Origin: Mesorhizobium huakuii
GTDB lineage: Bacteria; Pseudomonadota; Alphaproteobacteria; Rhizobiales; Rhizobiaceae
Assembly: GCF_014189455.1 (NCBI RefSeq)
Contig: NZ_CP050299.1
Coordinates: forward strand, 62,001-126,000
Reading direction: 5' to 3'
DNA length: 64,000 bases
Below, one piece after another: positions 19,225-29,041 of this stretch (the stretch's first letter is position 1; each line of letters starts with the position of its first letter). A program made the position numbers and the translations under genes. Below the pieces are notes generated by a model. That model saw only the letters and a program-made list of their open reading frames with translations. It was not told the origin of the DNA and did no database searches.

Positions 19225-20142
19225 ATGCGTTTCAAAGGGCTTGACCTAAATCTCCTCGTTGTGCTCGACGCGCTGCTGGCGGAGCGCGGCCTCACGGCGG
19301 CGGCCCGCCGCATCAACCTCAGTCAGCCGGCCATGAGTGCGGCCGTCGCCCGGCTCCGCGATTATTTCGGCGATGAACTGTTTACGACAAGCGGCCGCGA
19401 ACGTTTTCTGACCCCGCGTGCGACAGCACTTGCCCCCGCGGTTCGCGACGCTCTCCTGCACATCCATTGCTCGATTATCTCCTCGGATCCGTTTAACCCA
19501 GCTCAATCCGATCGCCGCTTCAGGATCATTATTTCCGATTTCGCCACGCTCGTGTTTTTAGAAAAAGTCGTGGAGCGTGTTGCACGCGAAGCCCCCGCCG
19601 TCAGCTTCGAATTGCTGCCTGTCGACGACGGCCCCGATGAGCTTCTCCAGCGCGGTGACGTCGATTTTCTAATTCTTCCGGATTTCTTCATGTCGAGCCC
19701 CCATCCAAGCGTGGCGCTGTTCGATGAGACACTCGTATGCGTAGGCTGTCCCACCAACAAGCAGTTGCCACGGCAGCTTACATTCGAGAGATACATGTCG
19801 ATGAGGCACGTCTCGGTCAGGTTCGGGCGTATGCTGAAGCCGGCTTTTGAGGAATGGTTTTTGCTTGAGCATGGTATTAAAAGACGTGTCGAGGTCGTCG
19901 TGCATGGCTTCAGCATGATCCCGCCGATGGTGTCCGGCACGGCCCGTATCGCGACCATGCCCTTGCGGCTGGTCAGGCATTTCAAAAAAACGTTCCCCTT
20001 GCGGATCGTCGAACTTCCGCTGCCGCTTCCCGCGTTCACCGAAGCCGTCCAATGGCCGGCTCACCACAGCAGCGATCCGGCAAGCATCTGGATGCGGGAG
20101 ATCATGATGCAGGAGGCATCTCGGATGGCTGCTCCGCTGTGA
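19225..20142 (+). CDS. nodD: NodD, LysR-type regulator (copy 1)
   Basis: The protein has 305 residues. It starts [18 protein letters not shown], the conserved NodD N-terminus, with the helix-turn-helix [20 protein letters not shown] and then the ligand-binding domain ([20 protein letters not shown]). NodD senses flavonoids and activates nod-box promoters. I chose the ATG at 19225 by family alignment; 14 codons upstream are open. It is about 90% alike to the copy at 20670 by eye, including the C-terminus and flanks, so they arose by tandem duplication. Confidence 0.92.
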   Translation: MRFKGLDLNLLVVLDALLAERGLTAAARRINLSQPAMSAAVARLRDYFGDELFTTSGRERFLTPRATALAPAVRDALLHIHCSIISSDPFNPAQSDRRFRIIISDFATLVFLEKVVERVAREAPAVSFELLPVDDGPDELLQRGDVDFLILPDFFMSSPHPSVALFDETLVCVGCPTNKQLPRQLTFERYMSMRHVSVRFGRMLKPAFEEWFLLEHGIKRRVEVVVHGFSMIPPMVSGTARIATMPLRLVRHFKKTFPLRIVELPLPLPAFTEAVQWPAHHSSDPASIWMREIMMQEASRMAAPL

Positions 20143-20389
20143 AACCAAGGGAGGCTCCAGGCGCTCCTGGATTTACTCAGCGTCACGCCACCCACTCTCA
20201 CGTCGTTGTCAGGAGTGAAGAGACGACGGACTCTGATCCGCGGGTCGGAGCGCCCCTTTCCTGAAGACCGTCGCGTCGCGAGAATTCGCCTCAAGCTTGT
20301 CCGACGGACCGAGCCCAGCAATCGTAGAAGCCGCAGTGAGTTCCGGCCGGGCTACGGCGGAGGCTCCGATGATGAGGGACGTGAGTCGC

Positions 20390-20515
20390 TGCCAATTGCG
20401 TGAACCTCCGCGCTCGCGCTGCGCAGGCTTTTTGGAAAAGGGCGGATTCGACATGCTTAGCCAGTTGCAAGCCATTCTCCCCGCACAACCCCACCCCACT
20501 TCGCAGTAAATAGAA
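20390..20515 (-). pseudogene. nodA: Decayed nodA 5' fragment
   Basis: On the minus strand, reading from about 20500, CGENGLQLAKHVESALFQKA matches NodA CWENELQLADHVELADFFRK, and a later ARPEL in another frame matches the next conserved block. The stretch lies about 100-140 bp behind a well-conserved nod box that reads into it, the normal nodA position opposite nodD. Frameshifts and loss of the rest make it non-functional. NodA is the acyltransferase for Nod-factor backbones; a working nodABC must lie elsewhere if the strain nodulates. Confidence 0.65.
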
Positions 20516-20612
20516 AATTTTTCTCTTTCGAGCTGGTCATAAGGCACAGGTCACGCGATAGAGCAGCGGGTGATCGGTGCGTCAGGTGTTTTGTCCATGC
20601 GAGATTTCGGAA

Positions 20613-20659
20613 AAGTGATAAAATGGTTTGTTTCGATCAACGGCATCCACGCTATGGAT
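20613..20659 (-). promoter_or_regulatory. nod box (minus strand) before nodD copy 2
   Basis: On the minus strand from 20659: ATCCAT, AGCGTG, GATG, then CCGTTGATC, GAAACAAAC and CATTTTATCA. Nearly every conserved block of the 47-bp nod box is present. It ends 10 bases before the nodD ATG and points to the nodA relic, which suggests it is an orphan promoter kept as a NodD operator. Confidence 0.85.
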
Positions 20660-20669
20660 AGCTAAAGAC

Positions 20670-21641
20670 ATGCGTTTCAAAGGGCTTGACCTAAATCTCC
20701 TCGTTGTGCTCGACGCGCTGCTGGGGGAGCGCAATCTCTCGGCGGCGGCCCGCCGCATCAACCTCAGCCAGCCGGCCATGAGTGCGGCCGTCGCCCGGCT
20801 GCGCGATTATTTCGGCGATGAACTGTTTACGACGAGCGGCCGCGAACGTTTTCTGACCCCGCGTGCGGCAGCACTTGCCCCCGCGGTTCGCGACGCTCTC
20901 CTGCAGATCCAGTGCTCGATTATTTCCTCGGATACGTTTCACCCAGCTCAATCCGACCGCCGTTTCAGGATCATTCTTTCCGATTTCGCCACGCTCGTGT
21001 TTTTTGAGAAAGTCGTTGAGCGTGTTGCGCGCGAAGCCCCCGGCGTCAGCTTCGAATTGCTGCCTGTCGACGACGGCCCCGATGAGCTTCTCCAGCGCGG
21101 TGACGTCGATTTTCTAATTCTTCCGGATTTGTTCACGTCGAGCGCGCACTCAAGCGTGGCACTGTTTGAGGAGAGACTCGTGTGCGTAGGCTGTCGCACC
21201 AACAAGCAGTTGCCACGGCAGCTTACGTTCGAGAGATACATGTCGATGAGGCACGTCTCGGTCAGGTTCGGGCGTCTAATGAAGCCCTCCATCGAGGAAT
21301 GGTTCTTGCTTGAACATGGCCTCAAGAGACGTGTCGAGGTCGCCGTGCAGGGCTTCAGCATGGTCCCGCCGATGGTGTCCGGCACGGCCCGTATCGCGAC
21401 CATCCCCTCCCGGCTGGTCAGGCATTTCGAAAAATCGTTCCCCCTGCAGATCGTCGAACTTCCGCTGCCGCTTCCCGCATTCACCGAGACCCTCTGTTGG
21501 CCGTCACTCCACAACAGCGATCCGGCAAGCATCTGGATGCGGGAGATTATGATGCAGGAGGCATCTCGGATGGCTCCTCCGCTGTCAAACCACGGGAGGC
21601 TTCCAGGCGAACTTACATTTGGTACCCCTGCCACTCCTTAA
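20670..21641 (+). CDS. nodD: NodD, LysR-type regulator (copy 2)
   Basis: The protein has 323 residues, longer than copy 1 because the stop after SRMAPPL is lost and the frame runs 18 residues further. Helix-turn-helix [20 protein letters not shown]. Differences from copy 1 are scattered, including [17 protein letters not shown] and [10 protein letters not shown], so the ligand response may differ. Its stop overlaps by 4 bases the stop of the converging sugar-isomerase gene. Confidence 0.92.
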   Translation: MRFKGLDLNLLVVLDALLGERNLSAAARRINLSQPAMSAAVARLRDYFGDELFTTSGRERFLTPRAAALAPAVRDALLQIQCSIISSDTFHPAQSDRRFRIILSDFATLVFFEKVVERVAREAPGVSFELLPVDDGPDELLQRGDVDFLILPDLFTSSAHSSVALFEERLVCVGCRTNKQLPRQLTFERYMSMRHVSVRFGRLMKPSIEEWFLLEHGLKRRVEVAVQGFSMVPPMVSGTARIATIPSRLVRHFEKSFPLQIVELPLPLPAFTETLCWPSLHNSDPASIWMREIMMQEASRMAPPLSNHGRLPGELTFGTPATP

Positions 21642-22441
21642 TCTGGCGTCAATAGCCGGCGCTGAATGAAGTCAATGCTGGCAGCAAGTGCGCCTGCAAG
21701 ATCGTCCAGCGTGCGGACCACCTCGATCAGCTCGAACGAGAAGGGTCCCTCATAGCCGCCATCAAGCAGCGCCTGGATCTGGCTGCCATTGTCGGAACCT
21801 CCAAGGAAGCGATCCGGGTAAATCCAGAACGTCGGGTCATTCACACCTGAAATGTGCACCAGGCCGGTAAGCTCGGAGAACAAGAACGTCTCCCCGGCCA
21901 GGGTGTGGTGGAACGTGTCGTGCACGAGGCGGAACACTGACTGGCCGTCAACCGCGGCAATGGCCTCGGCCGCTTGCTTCTTTGATCGAAGCGAGCAGGT
22001 GCGAAAGCCCAGCGGCTCGATGAGACCTATCAGACCGCGCGGCTGGAGGATCGGCTTGAGCGCGTTGAGAGCGACGCGCAGACTGTCATGGCGCTCGCCA
22101 TTGCACGCCCACGAGCCGTCGTTGACCGGTTCCAGCACGACCGTCTTGGCCCCGCACGCCGCCGCATAGTCGGCGAGCTTGATCGCCGCCGACTGACGCG
22201 TGGGAGTCCAGTCGTTGAAGCGCTGCAAGGCGTTGACCGAGATTATGGTTACGCCAGCTTCGGTGGCGGCAGACCGGACGTCCGCAGCAGGAATGGCGCA
22301 TGCAACAGGATTGCTGAAATGAAGGTCACGGATTTGAACATCGGTTAGGCCCTGGTCACGCGCAAGCGCGAAAAATGCACTGACGTCAAGAGGGGGCGCT
22401 GCCATGTGGTTGACCGCAAAGCGGGGAGATACCTGGCGCAT
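21638..22441 (-). CDS. TIM-barrel sugar phosphate isomerase/epimerase
   Basis: The protein has 267 residues of the xylose-isomerase-like TIM-barrel (AP endonuclease 2) family that includes IolE and IolI-type enzymes. Visible barrel motifs are [50 protein letters not shown] with metal-binding residues, and GPFSFELIE near the end. AAGGAAAG precedes the ATG by 9 bases. It lies downstream of the LacI-family gene on the same strand, so it is probably its target. An inositol- or keto-sugar-related substrate is inferred only from family and neighbour. Confidence 0.75.
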   Translation of the reverse strand: MRQVSPRFAVNHMAAPPLDVSAFFALARDQGLTDVQIRDLHFSNPVACAIPAADVRSAATEAGVTIISVNALQRFNDWTPTRQSAAIKLADYAAACGAKTVVLEPVNDGSWACNGERHDSLRVALNALKPILQPRGLIGLIEPLGFRTCSLRSKKQAAEAIAAVDGQSVFRLVHDTFHHTLAGETFLFSELTGLVHISGVNDPTFWIYPDRFLGGSDNGSQIQALLDGGYEGPFSFELIEVVRTLDDLAGALAASIDFIQRRLLTPD

Positions 22442-22607
22442 GGCTTGGCTTTCCTTTCAGAAGTGCGGCCGCCAGTTTGCCTGTCTGGCTTATGCCGCGC
22501 CCCCCAGCGCAGGCCGATGCACAAGCCTGATTGAAGCAAGCCAGTCAATCGAGCGTTCCTTGCATTTATGAAAGGAATTTGGGCTCCGTGATAGAAACAC
22601 ATCAATG

Positions 22608-23639
22608 TCAGATGTTTTCCGGGACATAGATGTCGAACGGCAGAAATGTCTCGCCCGGCATTTCCGCGGTGCCGGTCTTGATGCCTCGGTCTATGAGTAA
22701 CATCAGCTCCTGGCAAAGCCGACGCAGTGGAGTGGCGACGGCCATGGTGACGATTTCATCTGCGAGCGCTGCCCGCGACTCGGGCGTGATTTCATTCACG
22801 ATCGCGACAAGATCCACACCTTTGCCCTCTTCGCGCAGGGCGGAGATAGCGCCCTCCATGCCCCCGCCGGCCATATAGAAGCCCACGAGCTCAGGTTCCC
22901 GCTGAATGAGATCCAGCATGGCTTCGTAAGTGATCTGCCGCTCTTCCAGGTTCACGAGCGTATCGAGCACTTCGAAGGTAGGTGCGTTCTCACGGAAATA
23001 GGAACGAAAGGCGACCTCCCGGAGCTCATGCCCCTGGAAACGGTGGCTGCCAACAAACACGGCCACCTTCCCAGGCCGTTTGGCGGCCTTGGAAAACATC
23101 CAAGCGGCCGTCCGCCCGACTTTGCGATTATTAAGACCGATGTAACCCTCGCGCACCCCGCAGGCGAAGTCAGAAAGCAGCGAGAACACCGGGATGCCTT
23201 TCGCCTTGAGCTCCTCGACCGCTGCCGTGATCTTCGGGTGGTCCGGCGCCACCATGGCGATCGCATCGCAGCGGTTCCCAAGGCTCTTAAGGAGCGGGAT
23301 CAGATCCCCGGGCAAATGTGACGGAGCAAATTCGATGAGCGGAATGCCGAGGAAGGATTGGGACAAACTTACCGAGGCCTCGACCTCGCGCGCGAACTCT
23401 TGGTAGAAATGCTGGGCCGGTTTTCTCAAGATGAAGCCCAGCCGGTAGTGCGGCAGGTGCCGCTTCAAGCGGTGCTTGATGAGACCGGCATTATGATAGC
23501 CGATCGCGTGGGCTGCTTCGTGGACGCGCCGCGCAGTCTCCTCGCGCACAGGAAGGCGGGCGTTCAGAACCCGATCGACCGTTGCAACACTGACCCCGGC
23601 TTCGCGGGCAAGATCGACAATTGTGGGACGTTTGGCCAT
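22608..23639 (-). CDS. LacI/GalR-family regulator (FixV candidate)
   Basis: The protein has 343 residues. N-terminal helix-turn-helix TIVDLAREAGVSVATVDRVLN, then a periplasmic-binding-like sensor domain (YRLGFILRKPAQHFYQEFA, GVREGYIGLNNRKVGRTAAW, PGKVAVFVGSHRFQGHELRE). The ATG at 23639 is chosen because LacI homology begins there. In M. loti R7A, FixV, a LacI/GalR protein encoded upstream of nifA2, activates nifA2 possibly in response to an inositol derivative. This gene is the only LacI member here, on the nifA2 strand and beside a sugar isomerase, so it is a good fixV candidate, though two nodD genes now lie between. Confidence 0.8.
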   Translation of the reverse strand: MAKRPTIVDLAREAGVSVATVDRVLNARLPVREETARRVHEAAHAIGYHNAGLIKHRLKRHLPHYRLGFILRKPAQHFYQEFAREVEASVSLSQSFLGIPLIEFAPSHLPGDLIPLLKSLGNRCDAIAMVAPDHPKITAAVEELKAKGIPVFSLLSDFACGVREGYIGLNNRKVGRTAAWMFSKAAKRPGKVAVFVGSHRFQGHELREVAFRSYFRENAPTFEVLDTLVNLEERQITYEAMLDLIQREPELVGFYMAGGGMEGAISALREEGKGVDLVAIVNEITPESRAALADEIVTMAVATPLRRLCQELMLLIDRGIKTGTAEMPGETFLPFDIYVPENI

Positions 23640-23769
23640 TATCAAATCTGAGTGGTTATGAGCGGCGCGGCTCTATGATCGAGCAGCCTGGGCGGTGATC
23701 CCAGACTGCAAGTGAAGGCATTTCTCCATGTGGCTGACGCTGGGCCGCCGTTTCCGTGGCTCCACGGCT

Positions 23770-24726
23770 TTAGAAGGTCAGCTTGAAGCTGGCCGACAGG
23801 GTAAGGGCATAGAAGTCGATGCCGGCGACAAACTCTTCGGTTCCTCGTTTGCCGGTCGCTATATCGTACACCGCCCTATCGCCTTTCTCGTGGAAATACT
23901 TATCGAAATTGCCGGCCAGGAAGAAGCTGGCGCGATCGGTCATCTGATAACCGGTCTTGGCGCCGACCGAGATGAACGGCACCGTGTCGAGGTCTGCCTC
24001 AAATCGCAGGCCACGGACCCAGTGATGGTCAACATCGCTTGCATCAACGGTGAAGCCGCTGCGGAGCAGGCCCGAGAGCGTCCAGTTGCCGAGCGTCGTG
24101 GCCGCTTCCGCGCCAAGGAAAAGGCCAGGATAGCGCTGCTCGTAGCTGCTGCCGAGTTGGCGATCGGGGAAGTTGCCGACACTGTCCCGGAAGGCATACT
24201 TACTATAAGTGTACGGGCCACCAAAGGCGTTCCACTTCACGTTGGTGTATTTGAAGCCACCATGAAGGTTGATGGTCGTGGCATCGTTGATCGCGAAGTC
24301 TCGGCCTGCTGCGATATCAAAATTGATGTAGTGGACAAGGTCGGTGTCGGGGTGGATCGAGCGATGCGACCAATCCCCTTCAGCAAAGCTCGGCGCAAGG
24401 TCGGACCAATCATAGTCTTCCATATGGCTGTTGCCGGGGAAACCGAAGACGGCGTTAGCTGAAATTGTCCAGTTGTTCCAGACCTCCGCCTTGAGGCTGG
24501 TGGTCAGAACCGGCGCGTCGGTTTCCCAGATCAATTTGCTGACAACATTGCCCTCGTCATCGTAGAAAAGCTCGTTACCTTTTAGCCAGGTGTAGCCGAC
24601 GCCACCAACAAACACGACGCTCCTGTCTGGCGCAGCATAGATGGTTTGATCCGCCGCCGTGGCGACGGCCGACGTGGCGCAGAAAGCGCCAAAAGTCAAA
24701 ATTGGGAATGAAGTGCAGCGATTCAC
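23770..24726 (-). CDS. Omptin-family outer-membrane protease
   Basis: The protein has 318 residues with a signal peptide (about 1-28, ...GAFCATSAVATAADQ) and a predicted beta-barrel ending in a Phe (SASFKLTF). It keeps the omptin catalytic pairs: EDYDWSDL, equal to the D83/D85 region of OmpT, and DVDHHW, equal to D210/H212, plus HPDTDLVHY and FRDSVGNFP seen in OmpT. Omptins are LPS-dependent proteases that cleave peptides, including host defence peptides. The GTG start has a strong GGAGG site 8 bases upstream. It sits 3 bases after a small PepSY-like ORF. Confidence 0.8.
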   Translation of the reverse strand: MNRCTSFPILTFGAFCATSAVATAADQTIYAAPDRSVVFVGGVGYTWLKGNELFYDDEGNVVSKLIWETDAPVLTTSLKAEVWNNWTISANAVFGFPGNSHMEDYDWSDLAPSFAEGDWSHRSIHPDTDLVHYINFDIAAGRDFAINDATTINLHGGFKYTNVKWNAFGGPYTYSKYAFRDSVGNFPDRQLGSSYEQRYPGLFLGAEAATTLGNWTLSGLLRSGFTVDASDVDHHWVRGLRFEADLDTVPFISVGAKTGYQMTDRASFFLAGNFDKYFHEKGDRAVYDIATGKRGTEEFVAGIDFYALTLSASFKLTF

Positions 24727-24729
24727 GAA

Positions 24730-24933
24730 TTACCCCTCCTTCGAGCCGACGGCATAAGCCGTGTGGCAGCCGTCTTCCTGATCCTTGATCGAACGGATCT
24801 GCCGTCCGTCAGCTTCAGGCTTGGTCTGCAGCGCTTCGCGCGATTGCGATTTGGCGATCGGCACGTCCCATTTCCCGCCGGCCAGTGCGGGGCCGACGGC
24901 GGTCACGTTCAGAAAAAGTGCTGAGATCTCCAT
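24730..24933 (-). CDS. Small exported PepSY-like ORF coupled to the omptin gene
   Basis: The frame has 67 residues with a GAAGGGA Shine-Dalgarno. A short hydrophobic N-terminus (MEISALFLNVTAVGPALAGG) may be a truncated signal. The remainder, KWDVPIAKSQSREALQTKPE and DGRQIRSIKDQEDGCHTAYA, resembles small rhizobial periplasmic PepSY-like proteins, but the usual C-terminal VEAYFNPKT strand is missing. Its stop is 3 bases before the omptin start, so it may serve for coupled translation. It could be a relic. Confidence 0.45.
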   Translation of the reverse strand: MEISALFLNVTAVGPALAGGKWDVPIAKSQSREALQTKPEADGRQIRSIKDQEDGCHTAYAVGSKEG

Positions 24934-25038
24934 CTGGGGTCCCTTCTTTGGTTGTTCAGATTACAACCTTCTGGCAGCCGTAGCTGACAGCAACCTGAAA
25001 GCTTCGGCGATGTTTGCGCGACGTCGGTTCACCCTGCG

Positions 25039-25604
25039 TCAGGTTGTGCGCTCCGGGCACCGGTTGAAGCCGATCCGAATACGCTGCTTGGACCGGGCAA
25101 CCCGATCGAGAAATGCATCGAATGCGGCAGCAACAGCGCGAATTACAAAGCGATGCTCCTGCGGCACGCGGATGAAACCGCTTTCGATGTCCACGATCCC
25201 GTCCTCGGCCAGCATCGCCAAGCGTTCAGCTGGAAAGAGAAGACGCATCGGATCAAATCCGTGGGCGGCACAGATTGCCGGCACATCGACCGCGAGATTG
25301 CACATCAGCCGCTCGATGATTGCGGCTCGCACGCGGTCTTCGTCAGCGAGACGGTAGCCCTTCGACGTCGCCAGACGGCCAGCTGCGATGTGGTGGGTGT
25401 ACGAATCGCGTGTAACATCGTTTTGGACGTAACCCTCGCCGACACGCCCGATAGCCGACGCGCCGAAACCGATCAGGGTTTTGCAGGTGTCGGCCGAGTA
25501 ACCCAGCGATTACGCCGCAGGCGCCCGGCAGTCTGCGCTAGGGTGAGTTCGTCGTCTGGCAAGGCGAAATGGTCGAGCCCTATCTCTCGGACGCGCCGGC
25601 GCCT
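25039..25604 (-). pseudogene. hemN: 3' part of hemN (oxygen-independent coproporphyrinogen III oxidase)
   Basis: The minus strand encodes ...LDHFALPDDELTLAQTAGRL... and, after a frameshift near 25500, GFGASAIGRVGEGYVQ, then KGYRLADEDRVRAAIIERLM and ...FIRVPQEHRFVIRAV..., the C-terminal half of HemN. The radical SAM half is gone; the upstream boundary is an IS630 transposase remnant. HemN makes protoporphyrinogen precursors at low oxygen and is common in symbiosis regions. The end after about 25100 is not conserved. Non-functional as seen. Confidence 0.8.
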
Positions 25605-25740
25605 GAAACACGGCGTCTTCCACCCCGTCGTCGATCTCCAGGCCGCCATCAACCGCTTCATCACGGAGCACAACCAAGAGCCGAGGCCCTTCATCTGGAA
25701 GGCCGATCCCGACGAAATCATCGCCGCCGTCAGGCGCGCG
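25605..25740 (+). mobile_element. IS630-family transposase 3' remnant
   Basis: The plus frame reads HGVFHPVVDLQAAINRF, then EHNQEPRPFIWKADPDEII, the C-terminal end of an IS630-type (DDE) transposase. It abuts the hemN fragment and has no left half. It differs from the complete IS630 at 51.2 kb. Confidence 0.75.
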
Positions 25741-25745
25741 AACTT

Positions 25746-26192
25746 CGCGCCAAAACGATCGCCTCAAGCCGCGTCCTGTCCGATGCCGTAACGTCGATGC
25801 CGATACCTGTGCGCATCCCGGCAGCCTCGCATGCCACGCTCCAGGATGGAATCCCCGCCGGACTCTTTTGTCTCGATCAATCCACTCTCATGATTGCTGA
25901 CAATGGCCTTTGATAAGCTGCGGCCAGCCGATCCGATCGGCGGTCGAGGCCCATGTACGGCGGATATGAGGTGCAAGAGGCGGGAATTGAACGTCGGTCA
26001 ACAATCTCTCATCCGCGGGTCGGGCCCCATGACCTGGTTTCGTTTGGGGCTGCCTCTGTCTAGGTGGCGAGCGTCGAGGCTCATAGTGGAGACGAGGGCT
26101 CCCCGGCATTGTCCCACCTCCAGCGCCGCATATCGCGCCGAGGCTGATCTTGGGGTTTGCATCTCCTCTGCTGGCTGTCTGTCAAATAGCGG
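25746..26192. other. Spacer between IS remnants
   Basis: About 450 bp with no recognised gene, only short frames without family signatures. It probably contains non-coding IS ends. Confidence 0.3.
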
Positions 26193-26700
26193 TCACGCCG
26201 CCTTTGGCGCGGCTTGAACCGTGCAGGCGATCGACCAGATGAAGCCCACCATCTCGCGTGCGATGGCGACGGTGACGACGTTGGCGTTCTGCCGCGCGCA
26301 CTCAGCCGACGGTATCGGGTGCACAGCCGAACCTGCGCTTTCCATCCGATGTCGCGAACGACTTTTGGCAACGCCTCGATCCGGTCGACCTTGTGCCGGC
26401 CGATGCGTGCCCTCATCCGGTAAGCCCAGGCGCCTTCGACCAGCGCGCGCCGGGCATGGGTGTTGCCGGTCTTGGTGATGCCGCCGCGCCAGACGGTCTC
26501 GCCACTCAATTGCTCACCAGGGACCAGGCCGAAATAGGCCATGAGCTGGCGTGGGCTTGAGAAGCGTGTGAAGTCGCCGACCTCCGCGACCAGCACCACG
26601 GCATTGATCAGCGCGATGCCGCATTGCCTGCAAGGCATCAACGACCGGGCGCTGGTCCCATTCTGGGAGCAGGCTGAGTATCTGTTCCTCGGGCGTTGTC
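26193..26700 (-). mobile_element. IS110-family transposase 3' fragment with frameshifts
   Basis: Minus-strand frames contain VVLVAEVGDFTRFSSPRQLM, FGLVPGEQLSGETVWRGGIT and KTGNTHARRALVEGAW, the C-terminal Transposase_20 part of IS110-type enzymes. Frames shift near 26640 and again near 26330. The N-terminal DEDD part is cut away where an IS6-family end begins near 26695. Confidence 0.75.
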
Positions 26701-27215
26701 ACGTTGTTTGAAATGTGGCCGCGTGAGGCCGACACCGCGCTTTTCAGGCAGGCCGTGCACTCACGGCTTCCCACGCGGCCATGGCTTGGCGTCGATGGGT
26801 TCGAATTTGTGCTGCCGAGCGGTTGGTCTGGGAGGGGACGAAGAGATTTCGGACGGCGGAGAAGATCGACACGAAATGCTGCAATGAGCCGACCGACCGG
26901 AAACCCTGTCGCGTTCGTTCCCGTTTTCGGAACGGCAGGTGAGAATTCTCCGCCCGGTTGTTCAAGCCTTTATGCGAGCGGTGTTCCACGTTCGGCATGA
27001 GCTGGCGTTTGGCCGCCCCGTAGGAGCGCAATTTGTCGGTGATCATACGCTTTGGCGGCAGACCCTGCTTCTTCAGAAGTCGCGTCAGCAGGCGCCTGGC
27101 GCCCTTGGTGTTGCGACGCGTCTGGACAATCTCGTCGAGCACATATCCGTCCTGATCAACCGCTCTCCACAACCAGCACTTCTGACCGTTGATGCGCACC
27201 ACGACTTCATCGCCA
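26691..27215 (-). mobile_element. IS6-family element, 5'-truncated (type B)
   Basis: The minus strand holds the C-terminal 150 residues of an IS6-type transposase (VRINGQKCWLWRAVDQDGYV, LPPKRMITDKLRSYGAAKRQ, HKGLNNRAENSHLPFRKRER). One terminal end (GGCGTTGTCACGTTGTTTG) is present near 26691. The helix-turn-helix part is lost at about 27215, where flavoprotein sequence starts. A longer copy of the same element is at 33735-34543. Confidence 0.8.
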
Positions 27216-27246
27216 AATCGCCGATTCTGAGGCTTGAGGAACGAGA

Positions 27247-28230
27247 ATGGATAATTTTGTCGAAGGGCTGTCGGAAGTCACCTGCGATGTGCTGGTGATC
27301 GGCGGCGGCACAGCCGGACCGATGGCGGCGCTCAAGGCAAAGCAGAAAAATCCCGCTCTGAATGTCGTCCTGCTCGAAAGGCCAATGTGAAGCGTTCGGG
27401 AGCTATCTGCATGGGCATGGACGGGCTGAACAGCGCCGTCGTCCCGGGATATGCGACGCCCGAGCAATACACCAAGGAGATCACCATCGCCAATGACGGC
27501 ATCGTCGATCAGGCGCCGGTCTTCAAATATGCCTCGCGCTGCTATGACATCATCCAGGAACTTGACCGTTTCGGCATCCGTTTCCAGAAGAACGCCAATG
27601 GCGATTTCGACCTGAAGAAGGTCCACCATCTGGGAACCTATGTGCTGCCTATGCCGAATGGCGATACCGTCAAGAAGGCGCTCTACCGGCAGATCAAGCG
27701 CGAAAGGATATTGGTCTCCAACCGCTTCATGGCAACGCGCCTGTTGACCGCCAACGACGGCAGGATCGCGGGCGCCACTGCTGTGAACACGCGCACGGCT
27801 GAATTCCTCGTGCTGCGTGCCAAGACCGTGATCCTGTGCATGGGCGCGGCGGGCCGGCTCGGATTGCCGCATTCCGGCTATCTCTTCGGAACCTATGAGA
27901 ATCCGACCAATTCCGGGGACGGCTATGCCATGGCCTACCATGCGGGTGCCGCGCTCGTCTCGAATGCTATCAGATCAATCCGCTGATCAAGGACTATAAC
28001 GGCCCGGCTTGCGCTTACGTGGCCGGTCCGTTCGGAGCCTATACCGCCAACAGTGAAGGCAATCGCTTCATCGAAAGCGACTACTGGTCGGGACAGATGA
28101 TGCAGGAATTCTACAACGAACTACAGTCCGGCAAGGGGCCAGTGTTCCTGAAGCTCAACCACCTTCATGCCGACACGGTCGGCGAGATCGAAGAGATCCT
28201 GCACAAGGTCGAGCGCCCGTCGCGCGGCGG
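27247..28230 (+). pseudogene. Fumarate-reductase-like FAD flavoprotein, broken
   Basis: The N-terminus has the FAD motif CDVLVIGGGTAGPMAALKAK and later SGAICMGMDGLNSA and NTRTAEFLVLRAKTVILCMG, as in succinate dehydrogenase/fumarate reductase-like or AprA-like flavoproteins. The frame breaks at about 27380, where an A appears missing in GAAAGG, and at about 27960, where about four bases are missing. The 3' end is cut by an IS6-family element at 28231. A dehydrogenase of unknown substrate, now inactive. Confidence 0.75.
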
Positions 28231-29041
28231 GGCTCTGTCGCAATTCCGGGATGTGGACGGGAAGAGCGTCGCCTGGGAGCATTGATCAGGCGGTGAGCAT
28301 TTCGAATTGCTCGGCAATTGACGGACTCGGATTGTAGGCGAACCTCGCCTGTCGCTTTCGCATCATGTGGACCAGCTCGATGCCGGAGAGGGTGATCTGG
28401 GCATTCTCCATAGACTTGAAGCCGAGCATGGATCGAACGCGGCGCTTGATGCGCCGGTGATCCTGTTCGATCCGTGAGGTATTGGCTCTTGCGGATATGG
28501 ATCGGTGGTTTGTGTGATCGCTCCCGCAGACGGCTTTCAGTATCGCAGGAAATGATTGCCTCACGATTGGTCTGACTGCCGTCGACGACGATGCGGTTCG
28601 GGCGTCCATGGTGTGCAAGCGTCTTGCGCAGGAAGCGTTTGGCCGCCGGAAGATCACGGTGTTCGCTGAAGAAGAATTCGACCGTGTCGCCGACGCTGTC
28701 GATGGCGCGGTAAAGGTACATCCAACGGCCGCGAACCTTGATATAGGTCTCGTCCATATGCCACTTGCCGGTGACGGTCCGCTTGCGTTTGTTGAAACGC
28801 TCCAGAAGCTGGGGCGAGAAGTGGACGACCCAACGATGCACGGTGGAGTGGTCGACGTTCAGGCCTCGCTCGGCCATCATCTCTTCCAGATCACGCAAGC
28901 TCAGATTGTAGGCCAGATACCACCGCACGCACTGAAGGATCACGGATCGATCGAAGTGCCTGCCTTTGAACATTGAGCGCTCCCGAAAATCGAAGAGCTG
29001 TCATGCCCCAGTCAAGTTACCGAAAAGTTTGCGACACATCC
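28231..29041 (-). mobile_element. IS6-family insertion sequence (type A), full length
   Basis: The 811-bp unit has terminal repeats GGCTCTGTCGCAA at 28231 and GGATGTGTCGCAA read inward from 29041. It carries one transposase gene on the minus strand. No 8-bp target duplication was found at the two flanks, which are two different genes (flavoprotein and cysQ), consistent with an IS6-type rearrangement. Confidence 0.8.
28286..28973 (-). pseudogene. IS6-family transposase with a frameshift
   Basis: Starts MFKGRHFDRSVILQCVRWYL with the N-terminal helix-turn-helix NLSLRDLEEMMAERGLNVD; the DDE core shows GKWHMDETYIKVRGRWMYLY. The frame shifts near 28490-28550; the correct C-terminus IEQDHRRIKRRVRSMLGFKS with ELVHMMRKRQ follows in another frame. 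Inactive unless the shift is a read error. Confidence 0.8.

Noticed and set aside
23728..24462. 244-residue plus frame opposite the omptin gene
   Set aside because: The minus strand has a signal peptide, catalytic motifs and a strong ribosome site; this is its shadow.
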